Below are positions 25,301 through 38,304 of a stretch of 64,000 nt of DNA, piece by piece (the stretch's first letter is position 1; every line of letters starts with the position of its first letter). Position numbers and translations under genes: made by a program. The DNA lies in the NCBI GenBank assembly GCA_038049695.1, contig CP142457.1, forward strand, positions 56,044,501 through 56,108,500. The letters are read 5' to 3'. Source of the stretch: Cinnamomum chago. Lineage: Eukaryota > Streptophyta > Magnoliopsida > Laurales > Lauraceae. The notes beneath the pieces were generated by a model, which made no database searches, was not told the DNA's origin, and worked only from the letters and a program-made list of their open reading frames with translations.

Positions 25301-26963
25301 CCACAAAAGAAACAAAGAACGTAAAGAATCACAGGACTCATTCTCCTTTGGAGCACACCAATGCAAAAATGGATAATAATATTATATATATAATGCTCAA
25401 GGACACCATGAGTTTTATCGTCAATTGGAAGGAAGGAAACAAAATACAGATGAATACATGAAATTCTGTACAACACATACATGCATACTCATTGATAAAA
25501 AGGTCACATTTTGAAGGCTTTTTCCTTATCAAACAGATATTTTTACTATTTTATTGCTTTTAAGGATACCTGCCCAGGCAGCGGCAATAATAATAAAACT
25601 AGGAACACTAATAATGACAATAAAGGCTTTAAAATAAAGCAAAGATCCACATAAAAGTTCAAAAAATTATAGTCTTCGAACATCTTAGATAAAAACTTAT
25701 AGTCTTTATTATTGCTGGGTAAAAAATCACCACCTAAGAGAGCACTGTGAGGATAAGTAATTGGGGCCATATATTGTAATTATGTCGAAGGAGTAGCCTT
25801 GTGAGTTCAGCCATTCTGGGCACCTTTCTGCAGGAAGGCATAGAGACTGGCATTAATCCCTTGTGCCAATGGAGAAGATCATTTTGCCCAATATTCAGTA
25901 TAAAAGAAAAGGCTCAACGGGAAGTTTGAACTAAGCGTATCATATTCACAATGAGTTTGTATATTATGCAGGTGAGGAACACCTTTAGGACTTAATAACA
26001 CTTCTTTAAGGATGATTTCAAATACCAGCATAATACCAATAGGTGCAAAGCCTATAGGTATTACGATTTCAAATACCCGAGTTATGTGTTTCAGAATAGT
26101 ACAAGAATACTTTTAAGGATGATTTCAAATACCGGCAGAGTAAAAGACTACACAACCGAGTCATATAGGACTTTACAAGAATAGTTTTAAGGATGATTTC
26201 AAATACCGGCTGAGTTAAAGCCAACACGACCGAGTCATATAGGACTTTCTTTCTAAAGAACCAGTCACTGATATTGAGTTTCAAAAGCATGGACTTATAG
26301 AGATCAATTGACTCACATAGCTGTGTATTCAAGGAATAGTCAACTCCCTAGACTAAACAATTTTCTTCAGAAATATGAGGCCAAAACAATTATATTCAAT
26401 TGTAACTAACTGCCTTTTTTTGGGAATTTTCACAACTCCCAAAACTCCAGGGATTGATAGCAACAGGGATTTACCAAATGCAAATTTGAAGTGCCCTTGA
26501 ATTCCAATTCCTCTATAATTCCAACCATGTTAGATTCTAGTTCTCTCATTGTACAAACTCTTAGTAAGGCCACAGTTAGCAGGTGCCACCAAGTAGGAAA
26601 AACACAGTCAAGAAAATTCCAAAAACTCCTTGACTCCCCTTTTATTACACGATTCTAGAATTGTCATGATTTATGATCGCGAGGAAATTGAAACTAAATG
26701 GCCAATTAATACCCTCAGTGACACTCAGGAAAGACAACACCGAATCATAATACCACTCCATTCAATTAGATAGGACTTAGAGGTGAACTGCAAGTGTTCC
26801 CTGTCAACAAGCAGATATCCATGTTGTTTGTAATAATCATGTGTAGGACAATAAAAGATGCTCCAAGACACACAAATGCATTCATACAGCCAGCCAGCCA
26901 CACACACACACAAGCAGACAAAGGACAACCACATACAATCGTAGCAAATTGAATCTGCAAAAA

Positions 26964-26999
<36 letters not shown>

Positions 27000-29037
27000 A
27001 ATAAATAAAAATTAACAGGACACCAAATTATCAATGGTTAGATACAAAAACTAGAATGTCACGCTGTAATTTTACATAAATAAGGGAAAGGAATGCACAT
27101 ACTTTAGGATTACATTAAAAAAACAAATAAAATCTCAGAACGAACTGACAAACAGAAGAAATTACTTCAAATTATAAAATTGAGGTCATAAAAAAAGCAT
27201 GTGGCTATAACAAGTGTGTGTACCTGATGTATTATAAAAGCGGCAATTTCCTTTAAACGAGCCAACAATGCATCCCTGCATGAACCAAAGACCAACAATA
27301 TTATCACATAATTCCAGTAGATTGTTTTAGTAATGTTTGATTTCAATTGAATGCTAAATCAAACAAATAGGAAACAAACCTTGCCATCAGGCTGATAACA
27401 CACGGCAGTGACTATGTCTCTTATATCTGTCCAATCAACAACTTGCAAACCAGAAATGTCCCAAATTCGAACTTTCCTATCTATTGAGCCACTGATGAAG
27501 TAATTGTCATCATCCGGATTGAACTGAACACATGTGACTGCATCATAAATTCAGAAGAAAAAAGCAAGAGAATGAGAATGACAAAACAATAACCAGGAAT
27601 CAATAAATTATACTAAATGAAGAAACATAAGGTAAAATCAATAGAACAGCCAAACACAGACCAAAATCACTATGGTAAAAGACTTTGAGGCATTGATCAT
27701 GTCCCACTTGCCACAGCCGGATACTTTTATCCACGGACGATGACAGCAGATGCTGCAAAAGACATTTCAGCTGTCTTTAATAGTACAAGGAAAATACAAA
27801 CTAAATTTGACCCAAAAAGACTAACTACTCTGTTTTGGGGAAATCTCACCTGCTTCTTGGACCATGACAGATCTAATATTTCGCCGTTGTGTCCATGGAA
27901 CTCATGCAATGGTTTATCTGATATCCGGAAAAGCTTAGGAGGCAAAATGACACAAGCTGAATCAGGTGTTTTTCGCATTCTGCTGAATTTACCCATTTTC
28001 TCCTTATCTGCAAAAAGAGGAGCTACTTCTGAAGAGCCATTCACTGCAAAACATATGCAAGAAGGATCAACATTAGGAATGTTGTTTTCATCCGTTCTTG
28101 CACACATCAGAACCTGCCACACACGCACCACACCATCTTCACCGGCACTAGCCAAATATCTTCCATCAGGACTAAACTTCATAGTCAAGATTGAACCCAC
28201 ATGAGCTTGGATCTCTTGTCCCATATAAAGAGCAGATAACTCCTTCGACCGCTTCTTATTTGGCCGAACTCTGACTCTCTGACCCCCAACCCTTCTGATG
28301 CCACCAGAAGTATCCGACTGAAGTGAACCTTCCTCTTGTTCCCTATGTACTACACATGCCACAGCTCCCAATCGCCTCAACCACCCTCTCTTCCTTCTCT
28401 TTGCTGCTGCGCCCAAATTACTCTCTGCAGTAGCCTCTCTCCTCATAAACTGCTGCACAAGAGGCGACAATCCAAGAACCCGCTGAAACTCATCGACAGT
28501 ATACAATCGGTCCGAACCCACTTCACGAAGTCTGCTCAGTGTTCCATCCTGACCCAATCCATCCATGATGAATTCCGTCCCATCGTCCAAATTCCTAATT
28601 CTGCACATGAAATTCTCCACTGAAACTTCGTCGTCTGACTGATCAGGCATGTCGTTGGACGCACTGGACATGGAAGATGAGAGCCCATTTCCCAAATCCA
28701 AGCTCCTCCTAAGCACAGCCCCACTGGTCTCTGTAACACGGCCAGTATCGGCAGCAATTTCACCACCTGACAAATCAGCAGATTCTCTACTCCTATCGCT
28801 CAGATCTAAACTCCCCACACTCAACCATTTCAAGAACCTATCTCGACGCTCTCGAACACTGTCCGGTTTCCCAATCCAGACCTCATACCGGAAATTCTCC
28901 GAAACCCAATCAAGAACCCGGCCGTTACAATCAGAACCATCGGCACAGTCCGAACCCGACAAGGACGAGACATCCTCTTTCGAATCAAAGAACCGATCTT
29001 CTTCCCCGCTGTCGTCGTCTCCACAGATCCCCATCAT
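22318..29037 (-). CDS. WD40-repeat protein, plant WDR44-like family
   Basis: Seven exons join in frame on the minus strand: 29037-27850, 27752-27662, 27537-27380, 27275-27224, 23986-23907, 23125-23032, 22913-22318, all GT-AG, giving 752 residues. The N-terminal 270 residues are acidic and serine-rich, with basic patches (KRRKR near 213, NKKRSK near 260). WD40 repeats follow: [31 protein letters not shown]-type blade at about 276-309, then [10 protein letters not shown] with [13 protein letters not shown], then [58 protein letters not shown], and a last degenerate blade ending [12 protein letters not shown] long Ser-rich insertion separates the last two. Plant members are often annotated as WDR44-like or dgr2-like; WDR44 itself binds Rab11, but a Rab partner here is not shown by the sequence. 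The start is MMG; the second Met is equally possible. Confidence 0.9.
23440..23870. repeat. Repeat insertion in intron 5, includes family A end
   Basis: Intron 5 of the WD40 gene contains GCGAGGGCCCTCGCCCC, then CTCATAGTACCGTGAG and GTAACTCTCAC at about 23770-23825, the inverse of the end seen at 3911-3965. A G-rich run (23580-23612) precedes it. Outer limits are uncertain. Confidence 0.45.
24426..24518. repeat. Near-perfect inverted repeat (hairpin) in intron 4 of the WD40 gene
   Basis: The left arm 24426-24457 (starts CTTGGCCCGACCTGG, ends GATTCTGGCCCG) and right arm 24485-24518 (starts CGGGCCAGAATCC, ends GGGCCAAG) pair with one mismatch and two single-base gaps across about 33 bp. The loop is 27 bp. 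The segment is much more GC-rich than the intron around it and lies between an A-run (about 24400-24414) and another (24530-24542). Confidence 0.8.
26101..26248. repeat. 74-bp tandem repeat in intron 4 of the WD40 gene
   Basis: Two adjacent units (26101-26174, 26175-26248) share ACAAGAATA, TTTTAAGGATGATTTC, AAATACCGGC and CCGAGTCATATAGGACTTT. Partial copies of GGATGATTTCAAATACC occur upstream near 26013 and 26065. Confidence 0.8.
26965..27009. repeat. (AAT)n(AAAT)n microsatellite
   Basis: Simple repeat inside intron 4 of the WD40 gene. Confidence 0.9.
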
Positions 29038-29956
29038 TCCTTCAGTTCAACCCATGAAAATCCACCAAAGCATCAATCTTTCGTGCCCCCAAGCAAAATT
29101 CTTTTGCCTTAAACTCCCTCCACAAAAAAATAAAAAAATAAAAGAGGAGCCCTAATACAAGATCAGTCAACTGCACAAATCCAAACCTACCCCATATTTC
29201 CTGCACAGATCCCAATCCACAAACTCATTGAATCTGGTCTCTGATCAAGCAAACAAACAAAACCCAATTCACAAAAACCCCTAGTTCTTTAACAAATCCT
29301 TCCTCTGCAACACTAACCAAACACCCAAAAAACCAATAGATGAAAAAAAAAAAAAAAAAGGATCAAACTTTATAATTCAATAATAAAAACTACAAATCAC
29401 TCCTCCTTCCTCTCTCCATCAAATCAACATAAGAACAAAAAAACACAAACAGAATACAAACATAATAAAAAGAAATGATTTTTCCCAGGTTTTTTCAATT
29501 CTAACCTGGATTTCCACGAGGAACAACACAAACAACGTCAAATCCACGAAACCCATGAATCCATGGCCGTCTTCAAGCTCTACAAATCGACCCAAATTCC
29601 CACTTCTTCTTCTTCTTCTTCTTCTTTGACTGGTGGGGGAAGAGAAGAAGAGTCTTTGGTGTGGTGTAATCTGGCGAAAAGGCAAAAATAAAATAGGAAA
29701 TCGGACAAATGGAGGATTACGGGTGGATTATTAAATCAAAGAAACAAAAGCAACGGACTCGATTTCCGAGAGGGGGGGGGGATGGCCCGCTTAACGAGAT
29801 TTCCAGAGAGAAGAGATGGAAGGAGGGGGGTGTGCGCGCGCGCGCGTAACTCCGCTGCCCCTCTTTCTCTGCTACTGCCTACTGCTGCTGCCTATTGTCC
29901 TTTCTTCTTCTTTTTTCTTACTCTCTTTCTCTCTCTTTCTTCTTCCCTTTTTACTG

Positions 29957-29990
<34 letters not shown>
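29038..29990 (-). promoter_or_regulatory. Leader and promoter region of the WD40 gene
   Basis: Upstream of the ATG there is a likely 5' UTR intron. On the minus strand a donor AATCCAG|GTTAGAA lies at about 29506, and an acceptor-like CTGAAG lies directly before the ATG. Upstream of the donor are a (GAA)n tract (29602-29627), a (CG)n tract (29833-29847) and a (CT)n tract (about 29960-29987), features common near plant transcription starts. No TATA box is certain. Confidence 0.45.
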
Positions 29991-30307
29991 CGGTTGAAAT
30001 CTTCGACAGCGTGATTTTTTCCACTCCGTTGTTCTACTACCCTCCACTATATGGGTTTGGTTTTTTTACGCTTTTACCACTCCATTAACGAGCAGTAAGT
30101 CAGTTCTAACGTGGTGGTGGACAGCGTTACCGAATACGATCCGGCTTGGTAGTTGAATTTACCGGAATGACCTTCGTTGTTTCCAATCTCAATCATCATT
30201 TTCATGAATAACGCTTTAGCGGGATTAACGCTGATGGACGGCTTGGTGGTGTAACCACAAGACCCCCTTCGTGTTATCGTGACCGCCGTTAGATCAAGTA
30301 TACATAA

Positions 30308-30962
30308 AGGGTTTGGTTTTTTATTAGAATTTCTAGTATTTATGTTTGGAGATTGTCTAAAAATATCAAATGCTGGAATTTGAAAATGCCACTGAAATCT
30401 ATCAATTTAGAATTCTACGTTTTATTTCCATTTGAATTCTTGTATGAAAATTTCTAAATTTTTTAATTTCATAAATCACCAGTTTCATTGCTACATAAAT
30501 TCTAGACTGGAATTACATATTTTATGCGTAGTAGTATATGGCACCCACCTTTTGTGATTGTGAATTTGGAACCCAACGGTAAGAATCATAATGTGGACCT
30601 ACCTCAGGTATATGGTACATGGCCCATCTTTTAGAAATAAAAGTGTGGGACCCAATTTTAGAAATTTGAAGATGGACCCATCTTGATAGAAATTGCATAG
30701 GCCTAATTTTTATAATTCTGAATATGGGGCCCACTTTATTGTTTGTAGGAGAGTTCACAGTTGGGTGCCGGAATTCCAGGACTTTGAAAGGCTCTTGGAG
30801 GGGCTAGCATTTTGGAATTTTACTTTTTTGGCATTAGAAAATTCTAGCTGCCTTGAATACTGAGAATCCCATTAAAAGAATGTTAAGAATTTATGACATG
30901 AATTCTTAAATCCACAGACAGCCTGAATTCATATCATAAATGCTTGTAAAAAAACAGACCCT
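30308..30962. mobile_element. MITE-like element with internal GTGGG/CCCAC repeats, 655 bp
   Basis: The left end AGGGTTTGGTTTTTTATTAG and the inverse of the right end, AGGGTCTGTTTTTTT, form short inverted repeats flanked by TAA (30305-30307, 30963-30965). Inside, about 30535-30740, are roughly five units of a motif such as GTGGGACCCA or GGGGCCCAC spaced 35-45 bp apart and separated by TTTNGAAATT-type spacers. The same unit fills the element at 55914-56876. Confidence 0.55.
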
Positions 30963-33904
30963 TAATTAGGATGATTATTAGAGTCTCCGACGTACAAGTA
31001 GAGGGAGATATTTTGGTCTCCCACAGTCCCATTCCAGGTGAGCCCAAGGAGCAGTGGTAAGCAGAGTGGAGCTGTTAATTAATATATGTGAAGGTGAAAA
31101 TTAAAGAAAATATGAAGATTGTATAGTAGAAATATAAATGAGAGCCAAAGCTTTTTTGGATTTTTGATTTATAGGATACTCACACTTGCCAAATCACACC
31201 CCTTTCATATCCCTCACTATCTGACCTCACCATCAAAGCTACTAACACAGATAATCCCCTGATTGTTCTTCGAAATAGAGGTTTCTCACATTAAGGTATT
31301 ACTTGATTGTTGTTTGATATGATTTATTAGAGTGATGGATAGGTGTTCAGTTTTCACCAAAATGAGAGATTGTTTATTGGTCATTTACTATTGTTTCTTT
31401 ACTTTTAATTTTTATCGTCTTGTTTTCCTTATCAAAGCTTAGCAGGTGGCTTACAGCTGATGAAACAGTAGGTTGAAAGTATCACTGTTTTGACCGAGAC
31501 ACATTTTTTAGAACTTAATAACAATCTAATTTCATGCAAAAACAAATAGACCCTTTTGAGAAATGCAAAAAGTTTATATAAATGTTATACTATTAACACA
31601 TTATATTGGGATTCCCAATGTCTCATGATATTAACATGTTCTTAAAGTCCAAACAATAAAAATGTGTTGTTTATTGTGTGTTGAGGACAATATCTCCAAC
31701 TATTGTCCCAAATCACAATAAAAAGGTTATTAAGAACAGAGCCGAAAAGTTTTAGACTTTCATATTCCATCAGTTCCAAAATTGTCAAACTGAATAGGTT
31801 AGCAGTGAATTGTCAGACTGTAGTTGTTCGAAACGGCACTGCCACAATGGGGCTATGGGGGGAATTTTATCCGGCTTTCTCTCATGAGTCCGTAGGGATT
31901 ATTATGACACAAAAGGCTGGGAACCCTACATTATCAAGATAAAAAAAGGGTTAGCAATGAAAAACAACAAAACAAAACAAAGTCATAAAGTTTTAAAAAT
32001 CATCATAAAAAGATATCACCACTACATCACTCTCTCTCTCTCTCTCTCAATAAATGAAAAATGGGGGCAGCCCATTTTGATTTTTTTTATTTTTTCTCAA
32101 GTTGTTAAATGAAAAACACATCACATGAGATAAGAATAATCTAAAATTACAAAAATAAAAAGCTAAATATAGGAACCTAGAGAATTAAATCTTATGGAGA
32201 GATTTTATACTGCTGGCATCTCCTTTTTTTTATTTTAAGTGAGTGGACGTCCGTAGCAAAAAATTTGATGGTTTTCAAATTTAGTAAAGGTTGATGATAC
32301 ATGCCACTCACTTGGGCTTGTTTTCCGACTGAGCAAGTAATGTAAAAGGAATTTCATATCGTCTTTGGTCCCCAACAGAGGTAGTGTTTTGGCATCGGGA
32401 CCACTTAATTTATGAGTGGGGGCATGAATTCTCAACTACGCCTAACAGTAATGGCAGAGCCGTTTGACAGGCGACGCCACAACGATTCTCACTTTTTGCA
32501 TATCCTGTGACAACTGTTCACTATAATTCTACGGTGTCGCTCTTGATGGATGTCATAGTCATATGGGGAGATTTTACTGTACCATACAGGATACCACTTA
32601 TTTTACCTTACCAGACGGTAAAGTGCTACATACCTATCCTACCTACTAGAAGATGTCAACGAACCTCCACTCGATGATATGGTCTAATTAATTACCAATT
32701 GGGTTGCATTATTGGAAACATTCTATCTAAAAGAGTTAAAGGGAACAAATTAGATTCGTAAACATCCTCTTTAATTTTAATTAAACTGGCTTTAGATATG
32801 AAACATATTGTATAGTTTGATGATTTGTGTTATGAGTAGTACAGCATCTGATGCACTACTGTTTTGGTGACACTATCAGCATGGGCCAAGATAGACTGAC
32901 GGTGGTCAAATGGATCTTGTTGTCTTTTATCTGTCATGCGTATAGTAAGTACACAAGTGGGTGGACCGCTAGCTATAGATTGGTATATGCGGATGCCTCT
33001 TATATGTGGAAAGATATCTTTTTTTAATTCAAATTTTTTTTTTTAGGTAAGACGTCCTTTTTCTCTCCCAAATCATCCCTGTCTTCTCTCTATCACTAAG
33101 AGTTGGGATTTTATAATTCAAATCATGATTCAATCAAGCATGATTTAAGGGCTTACCATCCCTTCTATGGAAGAAGTCTCTCAAAGAATGAGAAAGAAAG
33201 GAATTTTGATTCATGAAATATGAGCGTGAAAGAAAAGTTTCTTGGAAAAGCCTAACCTAACCTTAGATTTATCCATTCCAATTTCCAAGCCCCCATCATC
33301 CAACTCCATCACAAGGATGTCCATCCTTGCTTCTATCTTATCATGGGTTAATTTTGTTTCACCATTCTAATTTATCTTCCGCTGATCTTTAGATTATCTT
33401 TTATCATTGCTGTGAGGAGAGTTGTCTGGCCACTGATCCAGTGGATTCGCACTTCCTAATTCATACGCATACACTCAATACTGAAACTTGTGTGTTTTAT
33501 ATATTTTTTCCTCTTACCACACCTAATTTTGAAATTGATTTGTCATATAGTTGGACCACAAAATTGAACCCACCCACTCATAGTCAAATTTGGACTAGGG
33601 TCTTGGCCTTCTTGGATGTGGAGTACATTGCAGGGGTCAAAACTTCATCTAGACCCACTACTAACCATGTCCAGTAAGAATATGTCTCTACCACCCCCAC
33701 CCAAACCTCAGATATGTTAAGCAAAACCAAAATATGATAATTTATGGGTCCAATTTGATTCTTAATGCAACTTCCCATACAAAAAAAATTAATAATAAGA
33801 TCCAATAACTCATCTGAAAAGGCGATTCCAACAATGTACACAGCTCGAAAAAAGACTACAGACAAATGTCAGGGAACAAATTCATCAATCTTTCTATTAT
33901 TTTC
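30963..33904. other. Intergenic, nothing recognised
   Basis: AT-rich sequence with a short CT microsatellite at about 32032-32048 and homopolymers. No exon or RNA gene seen. Confidence 0.5.
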
Positions 33905-34400
33905 TCCCACAACACAAATGCGCACGTGCAGAGCTTACATTGATAATTACGACGTATACGTGCGCAACTCTGCACGAGCACCACGAGGGCATTCTCGTAA
34001 TAACCAAACACAGAATCCGACCATCTGGTAAAAGCGCATGATATGAAGTGTATCCGTCGGATCTGACGCGGGTCAACGCAAGACTCCGAGAGTTACGAAA
34101 CGTGACTAGTCGGGCCTTTGACGGCCTCCCGAAACGAAACGGAAGTATGGAACGTTTCCGATATCTTGTTTTTTGTTTTTAATTTATTTCTTGTGCTACG
34201 AAAGAGGCCAACAAACGATGAGAAAGTACCGTCCGTGTTCCGCGATATTGCGTCTCGTGTCGGTTATGTATCGGCAACTCGACTTGTCGACAAATCATAT
34301 GAAAAGTCGTGCGTCCGAAAAGATGCCCAACTTTTGGGTGCACACTCGTGTGGGGCCCGGGATCTATGTGGTGGGGTCCATTGAAAAATGTCCGGTTCAG
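33905..34400. promoter_or_regulatory. Isolated CpG-dense patch
   Basis: By eye this segment holds roughly 45 CpG dinucleotides in about 500 bp, far denser than the flanks. It includes a CACGTG core within GCACGTGCAG (about 33923-33932), several ACGT cores, and GTGGGGCCCGGG near 34350. Such a patch resembles a plant promoter or a first exon, but no convincing coding sequence leaves it on either strand. Its role is unknown. Confidence 0.35.
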
Positions 34401-37237
34401 GAAATAGGCTGCACCTACTTCTGGAGTGAGACATATACCGTCCATTCTTGGGCCCACGTTATGATGGAAGGTGATTTGGCTTTTTGCTAAATCAACTGGT
34501 TGTTGAGTTTTTTTTTTTTTTTTTTTTTTTTTTATTTATGAATTGTTGCCTTTTTATAGTAAATGCCCATTGATTGATTGGACAGGATTTGGAATTTGTA
34601 CCCATGAGTTTTTATATGGGTTGCAAGCCTGGTAACTTCTTGTAGTAAAATATGTTCTATACTTCTATTCCTTGAATAAGATAAAAGACTGTTTCCCTGT
34701 ATGGATTTTAACATGCAGCTCATGTGGTTCATGTGGTTGAACTTCCCCCATTTAACAAATTGTAGTGGACCTAGTGGCATATTGCAGTAGGAAGATTATT
34801 GCTTGGGCAACTAGCTAGTACTTATTTATAGAAAATTAGTAAATTTTTCTTCAATGAAAATATCCTCGTGTGGGGGCATTTTATCTTATGATTTATGATT
34901 AAAGAGGCGGGCCGGTCCTACCACAAAACTGATAACATAAACTAAAGGCATCTAACATCCCCATAAGAAAAAATCAATAGAGAATATTGTAAAGGATAAG
35001 TTCAGATATATTAGGCTAGTGTTATACTATATTAATTGGTCAGTTTAGATGTATTAGGCTAGCGTTATACTATAACTAGGTTTTATCCTATTAGAGATGT
35101 GATTATGACTTTTAGTTTGAGTGTGATTAGGCTTCCTATTTTGAGTCTAGCCATTTGGCTAGTTTTCATAATAACTTCCCTAGAAAATTTAGCCACTCTA
35201 TAAGAGAGTGCAACTTGGGTTGGGCGAGGCTAAAGTTTGAACCCATGGCATCTGATGGGAGCAAAAGTTCTGACTCGGCCGGGTGCATTTTCAAACTCAT
35301 ATGAGATTGGTACTAGTACTTAATCTGGTAGTTGTTTATATTATGTATGTAAGTACATGCATTTTAAATTCCATACCCTTTTTTAGGCAAATCTTGATTT
35401 CCTTCTTATTTTTAACCTCCGGTGAATCCTCGTGTAGGCACACCACACTTACTACACAAATCTAACATGAGAAGATTATCAGTGATAGGATCTCCCTCCA
35501 TTCAGAGAGGAAGATGCCTTGCATTCAAACTTACAAAGTTAAATCTCATATGTTTGGATTTTGGTAAAAGTCAATACATATGGAATTGAGCCCACTCCCA
35601 AGTCCCAACCCAAGGATCATTAACTTTGTTCACAGGAGAGTTTCCACAACTCAACAAGACACTTATTCTGACAGTGCCGTCTGCTTTTACCAGTGCAGAA
35701 TTATAAGGTTTAAAGCCATAAATTCTTCACATGTGGGAGCCATTTGTGCTTATTTATTTCGGACCTTTTTCTGTATTGTTTCCCCGCCATCTGTATCTGT
35801 TGCTGGGGTTCTGAGAATCTGAATCAAGGGTGACAAGCCAACAGATGCTTCTTAAGAGAATCCCACATATATAGATTGCTAGTGGTACTCAACAGCATGG
35901 ATAGCTGATAAATGACAGTGGTTACACATGTACGGACCTTGGCGCATTGGTAGGTAGTAGGTACTGTTCCTTTCTCCAGATTTATTGCCTTTGTTTATTT
36001 CCACAACCAGATTTGTAAAAGTTTATCTTTCTAGATAAAAAATAAAAAGCAGTTTCATTTCCAAATCAGAGGTACCCCCATTGTTTCTGTAGAATGGGGA
36101 CCACTGATTACCAAATGAAACCTCCCATATCTAGGCCCTTGTGAGTGTGCACTCACCAACTTGACAGTACTTCTCCCATTTTTATCATATCATCGCCATC
36201 AAATTCAGTTTGGTCTTGTCCCATCAAATGAAGGCCAAAACTAGTCTTGTAGGGTCTGGGTACATGCTTACATTTCCCTTTTCCATTAATTTCCATCCAA
36301 TACTATCAAACTTCAAATATTGTGATTAGCCTAAATTTCACTCTGATTGCAGTAGAGTAGAGCCACACATGATTGGTAAAGATATAAATGACCACTTAAA
36401 CTCATAAAAATAGAAGTCAAATGTTTTATTTTGTTGATTTCTTATTGGTTCCCTCAACATGCATATCTTTCAATTACATATCTTTCTATTACACAAGGGC
36501 AGAGGACATGGATACAAAATCTGTATGCTTTCAATAAATAGGAGTTTTTTTTTTTTTTCCTTCTCTCTGGTAAATATTCAACTTACACACATGCTAGCAA
36601 ATATGTAATCAACAAGCAACAACTAAGGATTATTTTTAGTTTTTTTAGTCTCTTTGATAAGTGAGATGCCTTGTTATTAGTGGCTTGACACCATATAGGA
36701 GTTGAAAACGAGGATATATTATTTTGCAGCTCAATTATAGTGCACCTGAATTAATTGATTAATCATAAATTCGAGTCCTACTTAGAGTTATTTTGGTGAA
36801 TTCGATCTTAGTTAAAATATTACTATATTATGTTTTCATCTTTCTTCTCCTAAAACATGAGGCTATTAAAGAAAAACTGTACAGGTGCTTGTGAACGTTT
36901 TGAATTGACTTTTGTTATTCGGACTAAACCTAGCTGCTCTATTAGGTGGACCGTAATCATTAGATGTCGTAATAAAGTTCAACCAAAACTATAACCCTTT
37001 CGTTGAATCATGAGAACTTTGAGATTCAACTATCGAATCAATTAAACCCGTAGAATTCTTAGAATCAGACCAAGAATAAAATTAAAAATAATCATTATAA
37101 ACTAACTTTTAAAACTTGAATTTCAACAACTTTTACATTTTAAGAACTTTAATCATTTATCTTGGGGTCACCGGGCATACCTAACTGCGGGCCCCATTTG
37201 AGGATGAGAAAGGGCGGGTTGGAAGATATAGGTCGAC
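34401..37237. other. Intergenic, minor repeats only
   Basis: Contains a T-run (34509-34533) and a roughly 40-bp tandem repeat at about 35004-35075 sharing TATTAGGCTAG and GTTATACTATA. No gene recognised. Confidence 0.5.
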
Positions 37238-38304
37238 CTAGGTATGTCAAATGGGCCGGGCCACAGCTCGGCACAGCCTGTAACATGGGTTGTGTTGGGC
37301 TGAGGCCTATTTGGCATGGCCCACCAAGTACGACAGTCTCATTAGGCATGGCCAGCCCAAAAATGACTATTTTTAAAATAAAAAAAAAGTTGTCCATTTT
37401 AACCCCCAACAGCCATAAAACAGTCATATAAAAGGTATTGTATATTCTTTTCTATTTTGCAAAATCTATAAATACTCTAACTCTCACATTCCTTTTCTTT
37501 TAATCAAAGTTGTATTTACCAAAAAAAAATACAAAGTATGTCAACCATTATATAACAGGTGGGCCCATTGTGACAAAATCACTATGAAAATTGGGCCTAA
37601 ATATAACACAAACTTCTTCTATGCATTTTTTATTTTGGCACCTACCAAACATCACTAGATCACTTTGTCTGGCCAAGTGAGATTGGAAAATAGGTTGAAA
37701 ACTTGGGTCTAAATGAAACCAAATTTAAATTTATTGACTCAAATTACATCCCTTTCAATATTCTTCTCTTACTATGTCAACAGTTATAAATTTATAATAG
37801 TAATCCAAAATATATATATATAATGTTATTTTTACTTTTATTATGATTATATTATCCCATTAAAACATAATCAACTCTAAGTATAGTTTGATCTCTTCAC
37901 TTGTGCCTCAGACCATGGATCTTGTCTTGGACTCACAAGTATCTCTTTGAAATGTGTCCAATCAGATATTAGGTCCCAACTAACCCATATATATATAACC
38001 CTAGCCATAATAAATATAAATTTAGGTGAGAAAATAAGGCTTTTTAAAAGGCTTTTTTTGTTGAATTAATATTAATTATTTAAACATGAGTAGGTCGAAG
38101 TTAACCGAATCACTTAAATATCTTTGTTATTCTCCGTGCTTGTGTTCTGATTTTTAATTTTAATACCGAAAAGACGAAAAAAATTAATCGGAAAAAAACA
38201 TGAAAGAGGCATGCCGAGCACGTCCGATACGGCCCGTTTCATCTGGATGTGGCATGGACAGGCTGAGGTTGGGACAGGCCATGCCGTTTGACATGCATAG
38301 ATGG
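37238..38304. repeat. Candidate inverted-repeat element, about 1.07 kb
   Basis: The left end has GGTATGTCAAATGGGCCGGG and the inverse of the right end has GCATGTCAAACGGCATGGCC. The GGGCC-rich words recur at both ends. No target duplication is clear, so this may be two solo fragments. Confidence 0.4.

Noticed and set aside
29782-30088. Frames rich in Leu and Ser
   Set aside because: They read through CT microsatellites in the WD40 promoter region.
34118-34490. Open frames in the CpG-dense patch
   Set aside because: Different frames on both strands are open with no consistent coding signal; kept only as a possible regulatory patch.
36670-36800. Possible degraded SINE with a box-B-like ATTCGAGTCC
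   Set aside because: No A box, tail or target duplication could be matched.
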